Positions 28,133 through 35,239 of a DNA stretch of 64,000 bases are shown here, piece after piece. Numbering within the stretch: position 1 is the stretch's first letter; each line of letters starts with the position of its first letter. The notes under the pieces were generated by a model, which was not told where the DNA came from, made no database searches, and was given only the letters and a program-made list of their open reading frames with translations. The stretch spans positions 118,911 through 182,910 of the forward strand of contig JAJPEQ010000005.1 of the NCBI GenBank assembly GCA_021166775.1. Direction: 5' to 3'. Both the position numbers and the translations under genes were made by a program. The stretch is from Comamonas sp. (GTDB taxonomy: Bacteria > Pseudomonadota > Gammaproteobacteria > Burkholderiales > Burkholderiaceae_C).

Positions 28133-30339
28133 CCAACCGCCTCGAACGCATGTCGCCCGAAGTCGCACGCCTGGCCCAGCCGCAAAACGACCCCTGGCGC
28201 GTGCCCGCGCATGCCGCGCACGACGACCCGCTGCTCGCCTGTCTGGTGGAGATCACACGACTGCACGGCGTGCCGTTCACCGCCCAGGCACTGAGCAACG
28301 GCCTGCCGCTTGTTGACCAGCGCCTGACGCCCTCGCTGCTGGCACGTGCCGCCGCGCGCGCGCACTTCACCACGCGCATCGTGCGCCGCACGCTCGACGG
28401 CGTGCCCGCCGGGCTGCTGCCCGCCATCCTGATTCTGCACGGCAACCGCGCCTGCGTGCTGCTCGAAGATCTGGGCGAGCGGGGCTGGCTCATTCAGTAC
28501 CCCGAATCGGCCAGCCCTGTCGAGGTCGCGCGCGCCGAGGTGCTGCAGGCTTACACGGGGCTGATGTGCTTCGTGCGCCCGCAGTTTCATTTCGAGCGTC
28601 GCGCGGTCGTCGAGGGCGAGGCGCCGCGCCTGGAGCACTGGTTCTGGTCCGCCATCCTCGACAACTGGCGCCTGTACCGCGACGCACTGGTGGCCGCCGT
28701 GCTGATCAACCTCTTTGCGCTGGCGCTGCCGCTGTTCAACCTGAATGTGTACGACCGTGTCGTGCCGAACAATGCGATCGATACGCTGTGGGTGCTCGCC
28801 TTCGGCATTGGCCTGGTGGTGCTGTTCAACTACGCGCTCACCACCTTGCGTGCTTACGTGGTTGACACCGCCAGCAAGCGCGTGGATGTGCGCCTGAGCG
28901 CGCAGATCATGGAACGCGTGCTTGACCTGCGCATGGAAAGTCGCCCGGTCTCGGTCGGCTCCTTCGCGTCCAACCTGCGCGCCTTCGAATCGGTGCGCGA
29001 CTTCATCGCCTCCGCCAGCCTCACCACGCTGGTCGATCTGCCCTTCGTGCTGCTGTTCCTGCTGGCCATGTGGTGGATCTCGCCATGGATGCTGATTCCG
29101 CCCATCGTGGCCATTCTGCTGGCACTGATGGTCTCCTTCATCGCGCAGGCGCGCATGGAAGCGCTGACGCTCAAGACCTTCCAGGCCGGCGCACAGCGCA
29201 ACGCGCTGCTGGTCGAATCACTCACCAACCTGGAAGCGGTGAAAACGCTCAACGCGCAGGGTGGCGTGCAACGCCAGTGGGAAAGCGCCACCGAATACAT
29301 CGCGCACATTGGCACGCAGCTCAAGCTCACTTCGTCCTTCACCGTGGGTTTCGTCGCCGCCATGCAGCAACTGGTCTCGGTCGCCGTCATCATCATCGGC
29401 GTCTACGAAATCCAGCAGCAGCAGATGTCGATGGGCGGCATCATCGCCGCGTCCATGATCGCCGGGCGCTGCCTGGCGCCGCTGGGACAAGTCGCCGGGC
29501 TGATGATGCAGTTCCACCACGCACGCATCTCGCTCGAATCGATCGACGGCTACATGAAGATGCCCGTGGAACACGGCAGCGGTCAGGAATACGTCGCGCG
29601 ACCCGATCTGCGCGGAGACATCGAGCTGCGCGGCGTCAGCTTCAGCTACCCCGGCAGCACGCAGGCGGCACTGTCCGACGTCAACCTGCGGATCGGAGCG
29701 GGCGAGAAGGTCGGCATCATCGGCCGCATAGGTTCGGGCAAGACAACATTAGAAAAGTTGATTCTAGGCCTTTACCAGCCTACGCAAGGCGCTATTCTTG
29801 TTGATGACGTCGACGCGCGGCAGATCGATCCTGCGGATCTGCGCCGCGCGATCGGCCACGTGCCGCAGGACGCGATGCTGTTCTACGGCAGCCTCAAACA
29901 GAACCTGCTGATGGGCGCGCCCTGGGCCACCGAGGATGACATGCTGCACGCCGCGCGTATCGCCGGCGTGGATGAGTTCGCAGCGCAGCACCCGCAAGGC
30001 TACAACATGACCGTAGGCGAGCGCGGTGAGTCGCTCTCGGGCGGGCAGCGCCAGTCGATCGCGGTGGCGCGCGCGCTGATCAACGACCCGCCGATGTTGC
30101 TTCTCGATGAACCGAGCAGCAACCTCGACAACCAGAGCGAGGCGCAACTCAAGCAGCGCCTGCTGGGCGCCTGCACCCACAAGACCGTGATGCTGGTCAC
30201 GCACCGCAGCGCGATGCTCGAACTCGTGGACCGACTCATCGTGATCGACGGTGGGCGCATCATGGCCGACGGCCCCAAGGCGCGCGTCATCGAGGCGCTC
30301 AAGCAAGGGCGCATCGGCCGCGCGGGGGCGCGTGCATGA
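28129..30339 (+). CDS. lapB: LapB-like type I secretion ABC transporter (C39-like domain, membrane domain, ATPase)
   Basis: This 736-residue inner-membrane exporter is of the HlyB/LapB type. The N-terminal 130 residues are a C39-peptidase-like domain (DDPLLACLVEITRLHGVPFT). The usual active-site His region reads HGNRACVLLED, without the HFVVL motif, so it is probably a docking domain and not a protease. Six membrane helices follow (about 180-430), then the ATPase with Walker A GRIGSGKTTLEKL, signature LSGGQRQSIAVARA and Walker B PPMLLLDEPSSNLDNQ. It energises export of the adhesin encoded at 32455. It starts at GTG 28129, overlapping the small upstream gene. The Walker A coding stretch has unusual AT-rich codons (TTA GAA AAG TTG ATT CTA). 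Confidence 0.93.
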   Translation: MTNRLERMSPEVARLAQPQNDPWRVPAHAAHDDPLLACLVEITRLHGVPFTAQALSNGLPLVDQRLTPSLLARAAARAHFTTRIVRRTLDGVPAGLLPAILILHGNRACVLLEDLGERGWLIQYPESASPVEVARAEVLQAYTGLMCFVRPQFHFERRAVVEGEAPRLEHWFWSAILDNWRLYRDALVAAVLINLFALALPLFNLNVYDRVVPNNAIDTLWVLAFGIGLVVLFNYALTTLRAYVVDTASKRVDVRLSAQIMERVLDLRMESRPVSVGSFASNLRAFESVRDFIASASLTTLVDLPFVLLFLLAMWWISPWMLIPPIVAILLALMVSFIAQARMEALTLKTFQAGAQRNALLVESLTNLEAVKTLNAQGGVQRQWESATEYIAHIGTQLKLTSSFTVGFVAAMQQLVSVAVIIIGVYEIQQQQMSMGGIIAASMIAGRCLAPLGQVAGLMMQFHHARISLESIDGYMKMPVEHGSGQEYVARPDLRGDIELRGVSFSYPGSTQAALSDVNLRIGAGEKVGIIGRIGSGKTTLEKLILGLYQPTQGAILVDDVDARQIDPADLRRAIGHVPQDAMLFYGSLKQNLLMGAPWATEDDMLHAARIAGVDEFAAQHPQGYNMTVGERGESLSGGQRQSIAVARALINDPPMLLLDEPSSNLDNQSEAQLKQRLLGACTHKTVMLVTHRSAMLELVDRLIVIDGGRIMADGPKARVIEALKQGRIGRAGARA

Positions 30340-31649
30340 GCCGACACGACCGCGCCAGCGACCTCGCCGTCGATGCGCAATGGGCTGCCAGCCATGCGCA
30401 GGCGCGTGGCTCGCGGCTGCTGATCTGGGCCTCGCTCACCGCCATCGTCGCACTACTGGTCTGGGCCAGCGTCGGCCACATCGACGAGGTGGTGCGCGGC
30501 ACCGGCAAAGTCGTGCCTTCGCGCCAGGTGCAGGTGGTGCAAAGCCTCGACGGCGGCGTGGTTCAGGAGATCCTCGTGCACCCCGGAGAAGAGGTCGAGC
30601 AGGGCCAGGTGCTGCTGCGCATCGACCCGACGCGCTTCAGCGCCTCGCTGGGCGAAAACAAGGTCGAGCGCTTCGCGCTGCAGGCCAAGGCCGCGCGGCT
30701 GGCGGCGCTCGCCACCGGCGAGGCGTTTCACGTGCCCGATCAATTGGTGCGCGACGCACCGCAGGTGGTGGAGCTCGAGCGCCGTCTGTGGCAATCGCGC
30801 ACGCAGGAAATCGAAAACACGGTCAGCATCGCTCGCGACCAGCTGCGCCAGCGCCAGCAGGAACTTCGCGCCACGCAGGCCAACCGCGATCAGGCCAATT
30901 CCAGTTGCAGGCTCACGCAGGACGAATTGGCCGTCACCAAACCCTTGCTGAGCTCCGGCGCCGTCTCCGAAGTCGACCTGCTGCGCCTGCAGCGCGACGT
31001 CGCGCGGTATTGTGGCGAAGCCAAATCGGCGGAGGCGCAGATCGGCCGCCTCGGCGCCGCCATTCAGGAGGCCGAGCGCAAGATCCGCGAATCCGAACTC
31101 AACGTGCGCAACCAGGCGCGCTCGGAACTCTCGGAAACACGTGCGCGGCTGTCGTCCCTGGAGCAGGGCCAGGTGGCGCTGGCGGACCGCGTCAAGCTTT
31201 CGGAAGTGCGCGCCCCGGTGCGCGGCACCGTGAACACGCTCATGGCCAACACGGTTGGCGGCGTGGTGCAGCCCGGCAAGGAGATCCTGGACATCGTGCC
31301 GGCCGATGACACCCTGCTGCTGGAAGTGCAGATCAGCCCGCGCGATATTGGCTTCCTGCACGATGGGCAGAAGGCCGAAGTGAAATTTACCGCCTACGAT
31401 TTTGTCGTGTACGGAGGCCTCAGGGGCAACGTCGAGCAGATAGGCGCCAACACCGTCACCGACGAGCGTGGCAGCGCGTTCTACGTCGTCAAGGTGCGCA
31501 CCGAAGGCACCCACGTGGGCGACCACTCACGTCCCATCATTCCCGGCATGCAGGCCGAGGTCCACATCCTCACCGGCAGCCGCACCCTGATGCACTATCT
31601 GCTCAAGCCCATTCTGCGCGCCAAGGCCAACGCACTGACCGAGCGTTGA
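30336..31649 (+). CDS. lapC: LapC-like HlyD-family periplasmic adaptor of type I secretion
   Basis: This 437-residue membrane fusion protein joins LapB to LapE. One membrane helix near residues 28-47 (LLIWASLTAIVALLVWASVG) is followed by the HlyD motif VVRGTGKVVPSRQVQVVQSL. The biotinyl-lipoyl halves flank long coiled-coil helices with heptads (about 100-290), and the C-terminal barrel contains VRAPVRGTVNTLMANTVGGV-like sequence and HDGQKAEVKFTAYDFVVYGG. Its ATG overlaps the lapB stop (ATGA), indicating coupling. Confidence 0.93.
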   Translation: MSRHDRASDLAVDAQWAASHAQARGSRLLIWASLTAIVALLVWASVGHIDEVVRGTGKVVPSRQVQVVQSLDGGVVQEILVHPGEEVEQGQVLLRIDPTRFSASLGENKVERFALQAKAARLAALATGEAFHVPDQLVRDAPQVVELERRLWQSRTQEIENTVSIARDQLRQRQQELRATQANRDQANSSCRLTQDELAVTKPLLSSGAVSEVDLLRLQRDVARYCGEAKSAEAQIGRLGAAIQEAERKIRESELNVRNQARSELSETRARLSSLEQGQVALADRVKLSEVRAPVRGTVNTLMANTVGGVVQPGKEILDIVPADDTLLLEVQISPRDIGFLHDGQKAEVKFTAYDFVVYGGLRGNVEQIGANTVTDERGSAFYVVKVRTEGTHVGDHSRPIIPGMQAEVHILTGSRTLMHYLLKPILRAKANALTER

Positions 31650-31670
31650 ATTCGCGCCCCGCGTCCATCC

Positions 31671-32318
31671 ATGCCAGCCCCCGCACAACCGATCCTGATG
31701 CTGACCCGGAACACCGCGCTGTGGCAGCATTGGCAACCGCTGCGCCTGCACGGCTGGCTGCCTCGACACGGCACACGCATCGCCGATTGGACCGACTGGC
31801 GCGACCAGAATCACCGCTGGGCCCTGCTGGATGCCAGCCTGCCCGAGTTGGCTGACTGGACCCAACCCGGCCATCGCGCGCTTTTTCAGGGCCAGCTGGC
31901 ACTGGTTCTGAGCACGCACCCCAGCGACGAGCAAGGCCACCACGCGCTGCTGCAGGGGGCCAGCGGCTACGCGCACGCGCTCACGCCAGCCTCCGAGCTC
32001 GATCACATCCTGCAAACCATCGCCCATGGCGGCATCTGGACCGGGCGTTCGCTGCTGCAGCGTCTGCTGGCCGACGTGAGCCAGCGGCTGCCGGCGCTGG
32101 CCGAACGGGCGCAAGGCGCCGAATGGGCCACCGACCTCACGCCGCGCGAGCAGGCGGTGGCGCGGCTGGCGGCGCTGGGCAAGAGCAACGCCGACATCGC
32201 GCAGGCGCTGGACATCACCGAGCGCACCGTGCGCGCGCATCTTTCGGCCACGTTCGAGAAGCTCGACGTGGCCGACCGGTTGCAACTGGCCCTCAAGGTG
32301 CACGGCATCTCCGGCTGA
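31671..32318 (+). CDS. LuxR-family regulator with degenerate receiver domain, inside the lap operon
   Basis: This 215-residue protein has a C-terminal LuxR/FixJ HTH (about 150-210: LTPREQAVARLAALGKSNAD, then IAQALDITERTVRAHLS). The N-terminal 120 residues resemble a response-regulator receiver. A possible acceptor Asp is in RWALLDASLPEL, but the acidic pair at the first strand is missing (ILMLTRNTAL) and no receiver Lys is clear (GYAHALTPASE). It may therefore act without phosphorylation. It lies 21 bases after lapC and 136 bases before the adhesin gene, so it probably controls the adhesin or its secretion genes. I cannot name a characterised orthologue. Confidence 0.8.
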   Translation: MPAPAQPILMLTRNTALWQHWQPLRLHGWLPRHGTRIADWTDWRDQNHRWALLDASLPELADWTQPGHRALFQGQLALVLSTHPSDEQGHHALLQGASGYAHALTPASELDHILQTIAHGGIWTGRSLLQRLLADVSQRLPALAERAQGAEWATDLTPREQAVARLAALGKSNADIAQALDITERTVRAHLSATFEKLDVADRLQLALKVHGISG

Positions 32319-32344
32319 ACATCGCTTCACGGCTGGCGCCGCGC

Positions 32345-32362
32345 ATTGGCGCCGACGCCAAT
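32345..32362. repeat. Inverted repeat upstream of the adhesin gene
   Basis: ATTGGCG (32345-32351) and CGCCAAT (32356-32362) form a perfect 7-bp palindrome arm around CCGA. It lies 93 bases upstream of the adhesin ATG and just after the LuxR gene. It could be an operator for that regulator or a weak attenuator; there is no T-run. Confidence 0.4.
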
Positions 32363-32454
32363 GGACCCGGTGCAAGCCGGCACCTAACATCAAGTTGTCG
32401 TTCGCATGCAACCCGCTTGCGATTTCTCTTCGTCCATACCTTGATGGAATCCCC

Positions 32455-34317
32455 ATGGCAGCGCCCACCACCGTTCTCGTCACCCACCTCACCGGCCAGG
32501 CCTGGACACGTGGCACCGACGGCACTCTGACGCCCATCCGCGAAGGCATGCGCATCCCCGCCGATGCGGAAATCGTCACCGCCACAGGGGCCAACCTGCA
32601 GGTGCAAGCCGACGGCATGCCGCCCGTCACGATAGGCGAAGCGCAAGACATCGCGCTCACGGCCGACCTGGTGTCGCCGCCACAATCCAGTGAAGCGTCC
32701 GTCACCCTACCCACCGACACCGCGGTCAATGAAGTCATCAACGCCATCAACGCTGGCCAGGACCCGCTGGCCCAGCTCGATCCAACGGCCGCCACGCTGG
32801 GCGGGGGCGACGGGGGCGAACACTCCTTCGTGCGCCTGAGCAGCGTGATCGAACTGACCACGCCATTGGCCTTGAGCTACCCCTTGGGTACACCAGACCA
32901 CGAGGTCGCACTGATCCAGCCTGCCGTGGCCATGATGACTGAAGCGGCCCCGCCGGTCGAACCTCCTGCACCGCCCGTGGAGCCACCCGCCCCGCCGGTC
33001 GAACCCCCTGCGCCGCCCGTGGAGCCACCCGCACCGCCGGTCGAGCCCCCTGCGCCGCCCGTGGAGCCACCCGCCCCGCCAGTCGAGCCCCCTCCCCCTC
33101 CGATAGAGCCCCCCCCTCCACCCCCAGTGGAGCCTCCGGTGGAGCCGCCGCCTCCTCCCCCCCCCCCCACGCCATTGAGCTACAACATTGCGCTGCTCAT
33201 CGACATTTCCGCCAGCATGGGCGAAACCGCGCCCGGCACCAGCAAGACGCGCATGGAACTCACCAAGGACGCGCTGCATGACCTCGCGCATACCCTGTCC
33301 GGGTACGAAGGCCAAGTCAACGTCGGCCTGATGAGCTTCAGCACCGACGCGGGTACGGCGCATACCGTGACGGGATTGAACTCGGGCGATGTCGCGGGCA
33401 ATCTTGCGGCGCTGCTCAACGCGATCGACGGGCTCACCCCCAATGGCGCGACCAACTACGAGGCCGCCTTCACCCAGGTAGCGAGCTGGTTTGCGAGCCA
33501 AGGCAACCATTTCCAGAACGTGACCTACTTCGTCACCGACGGGAATCCGACGGTCTACAACGGCGACACCACCCATTTTGCCGGTGCGACCGACTACCGC
33601 GACATGCAGGGCGCACTCGATGCCTTTGCGGCCCTGACGAGCGGCGGCGGCAAGGTCCACGCCATCGGCGTTGGCGACAACGTCAATGAGGCCTATCTCA
33701 AATTTTTCGACAACACGAACACCATTGGCACCGAATCACTGACCTTGAGTGATCGCACCAAGGACAGCGAGGGCCACACGCAAACCGGCACCGGCACCGT
33801 GGAAGGTGACGTGGGCCAGCCGACCTTCGTCAACGGCCCGTTCCAGATCGATGCGCCTCCCCAAACCGCGGCCGCGCCCCACCCACCGATGACCATGAGC
33901 CTCGCCGGGCTGGTGGACGATGGCGATGCGCTCGCACCGGGCGATGTAACCCTGGCCGGGCAGGGCAAGGATCTCGGCCACGGCGCCACACCGGGCGCCA
34001 CGCCGTCCGCTGGCGACCACTCGCTCGGCTTGGCCGACGTTCTTGACTCCGGCACCCACCCCGACGGCGTCTCGCAGCTGCTGGGCGCTCCGATGGAACC
34101 CACCGGCGGTACGGGCGGTACGGGCGTCACAGGTGGCACAGGTGGCACAGGTGGTACCGATAGCATGAGCGGTGCCGGTGGCGCAAGCGGCGCCGGCGGT
34201 ACACCGCACGTGATCGGCGCACCCGGTGACGCCGCACTGGTCGACAGTGTCGGCAGCCTCAACGGCATGATTCAGAGCGTCATCGATCAAGGCAAGCACG
34301 GCACGGACCCCGTCTGA
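32455..34317 (+). CDS. LapA-like surface adhesin: retention module, LapG site, Pro-rich linker and VWA domain (compact)
   Basis: This 620-residue protein is the likely substrate of the LapBCE exporter. Residues 1-130 are the retention module of LapA/BapA-type adhesins (LTGQAWTRGTDGTLTPIREG, IPADAEIVTATGANLQVQAD, GMPPVTIGEAQDIALTADL). A LapG-type di-alanine site is at A112-A113 in DPTAATLGGGDGG. Residues about 163-241 are Pro/Glu repeats (EPPAPPV). A von Willebrand A domain follows from about 243, with MIDAS residues in LLIDISASMG, NGATNYEAAF and VTDGNP. The C-terminal third is Gly/Thr/Ala-rich. No nonapeptide RTX repeats or giant tandem extender domains are seen, which is unusual. ATG 32455 was chosen because it begins the retention module; an upstream in-frame ATG at 32395 has no support. 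Confidence 0.85.
   Translation: MAAPTTVLVTHLTGQAWTRGTDGTLTPIREGMRIPADAEIVTATGANLQVQADGMPPVTIGEAQDIALTADLVSPPQSSEASVTLPTDTAVNEVINAINAGQDPLAQLDPTAATLGGGDGGEHSFVRLSSVIELTTPLALSYPLGTPDHEVALIQPAVAMMTEAAPPVEPPAPPVEPPAPPVEPPAPPVEPPAPPVEPPAPPVEPPAPPVEPPPPPIEPPPPPPVEPPVEPPPPPPPPTPLSYNIALLIDISASMGETAPGTSKTRMELTKDALHDLAHTLSGYEGQVNVGLMSFSTDAGTAHTVTGLNSGDVAGNLAALLNAIDGLTPNGATNYEAAFTQVASWFASQGNHFQNVTYFVTDGNPTVYNGDTTHFAGATDYRDMQGALDAFAALTSGGGKVHAIGVGDNVNEAYLKFFDNTNTIGTESLTLSDRTKDSEGHTQTGTGTVEGDVGQPTFVNGPFQIDAPPQTAAAPHPPMTMSLAGLVDDGDALAPGDVTLAGQGKDLGHGATPGATPSAGDHSLGLADVLDSGTHPDGVSQLLGAPMEPTGGTGGTGVTGGTGGTGGTDSMSGAGGASGAGGTPHVIGAPGDAALVDSVGSLNGMIQSVIDQGKHGTDPV
32956..33081 (+). repeat. Three 42-bp tandem repeats encoding the Pro-rich linker
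   Basis: Three near-identical 42-base units (32956-32997, 32998-33039, 33040-33081) each encode VEPPAPPVEPPAPP. They are followed by diverged Pro codons to about 33170. Units differ at only a few third-position bases. The array should be prone to copy-number change in 14-residue steps without frameshift. Confidence 0.92.
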
Positions 34318-34341
34318 CCGTCTGGTCCGATCCGTGCAAGC

Positions 34342-34374
34342 GCGCGTGCCCGCCTTTGCTCAGGCACGCGCTTT
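34342..34374 (+). terminator. Hairpin terminator candidate after the adhesin gene
   Basis: A perfect 9-bp stem, GCGCGTGCC (34342-34350) and GGCACGCGC (34363-34371), has a 12-base loop followed by TTT. It lies 24 bases after the adhesin stop and separates the secretion/adhesin unit from lapGD. Confidence 0.6.
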
Positions 34375-34478
34375 GGTGCGGTTTTGCGCGTCTTTGCCCA
34401 CGATGGCCACCCCTGACGCACAATCGCCACGACCCCTCAGGGCCGAAAGGATGAAGTGGCACGACGCCCAGGCACGCC

Positions 34479-35210
34479 ATGCAACTCGTGAGGCGCACCA
34501 GTGAAACCGCCGAAGGCGGCACGGGAGCATGGCGTCGACGCGTGCTTCTGTGCGCATGCGCGGGCTGGCTCGCGGGCGCGGCGGCGCTCGATGGCGGCCT
34601 ACCGAAGGCACACGCGTTCGGATTCGACCGCGAGCGGCTCGAAACCACGATGCGTGAACGTTTCGGCGCCCCCGGCGTACAGAGACTGCGCGAATGGCTG
34701 GCTTTGCTGCAGGCGCAGGCCGCACGTCCACTCAAGGCCCGGCTTGCCGCAGTCAACGAATTCTGGAATCGCGTCGTCCTTTCTTCCGAAGACAGTTCCG
34801 AGTGGGGTCAGTCAGACTATTGGGCGACCCCGCTGGAGTCGCTCGGCAAACGCGCAGGGGATTGCGAGGATTACGTCATCGGCAAGTATTTTTCGTTGCT
34901 GTATTTGGGCATGCCCGGCGAGCAGCTGCGCTTCATCTACGTGCGCGCACGCATCGGCGGTGTTGGCAGCGCGCAAAGCATCGCCCACATGGTGCTGGGC
35001 TACTACGAGACGCCGCAAGGCGAGCCGCTGGTGCTGGACAACATGATCAACGACATCCTGCCCGCGCGCGACCGGCCCGACCTCACGCCCGTGTTCAGCT
35101 TCAACGCGGGGGGAATCTACCTGCCCGGCAGGCAGCCCACGCCAGCCGAGCGCATCAGCCGCTGGCCGGACTTGCTGGCGCGAATGCAACAAGAAGGATT
35201 CATGCCTTGA
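34479..35210 (+). CDS. lapG: LapG-like periplasmic transglutaminase-fold cysteine protease
   Basis: LapG clips the adhesin at its di-alanine site and releases it from the cell. The 243-residue protein has an N-terminal export signal (WRRRVLLCACAGWLAGAAAL). The BTLCP-type catalytic triad is C129 (GDCEDYVIGKY), H170 (AHMVLGYY) and D187 (LVLDN). These are close to C135, H172 and D189 of Pseudomonas fluorescens LapG. D128 and E130 flank the Cys, where LapG binds calcium. The length fits the family. It precedes lapD by 29 bases, the conserved lapG-lapD order. Confidence 0.93.
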   Translation: MQLVRRTSETAEGGTGAWRRRVLLCACAGWLAGAAALDGGLPKAHAFGFDRERLETTMRERFGAPGVQRLREWLALLQAQAARPLKARLAAVNEFWNRVVLSSEDSSEWGQSDYWATPLESLGKRAGDCEDYVIGKYFSLLYLGMPGEQLRFIYVRARIGGVGSAQSIAHMVLGYYETPQGEPLVLDNMINDILPARDRPDLTPVFSFNAGGIYLPGRQPTPAERISRWPDLLARMQQEGFMP

Positions 35211-35239
35211 CCGGCAAGACCCGAACGAAAGACCACCCT

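Noticed and set aside
28129..28530. Possible active C39 peptidase domain in LapB
   Set aside because: The domain is present, but the expected His motif is replaced by HGNRACVLL, so processing of a double-glycine leader is unlikely. It fits the inactive C39-like domain of LapB/HlyB.
32956..33170. Tandem repeats considered as a CRISPR array
   Set aside because: Units are directly adjacent without unique spacers and encode an in-frame Pro-rich protein segment.
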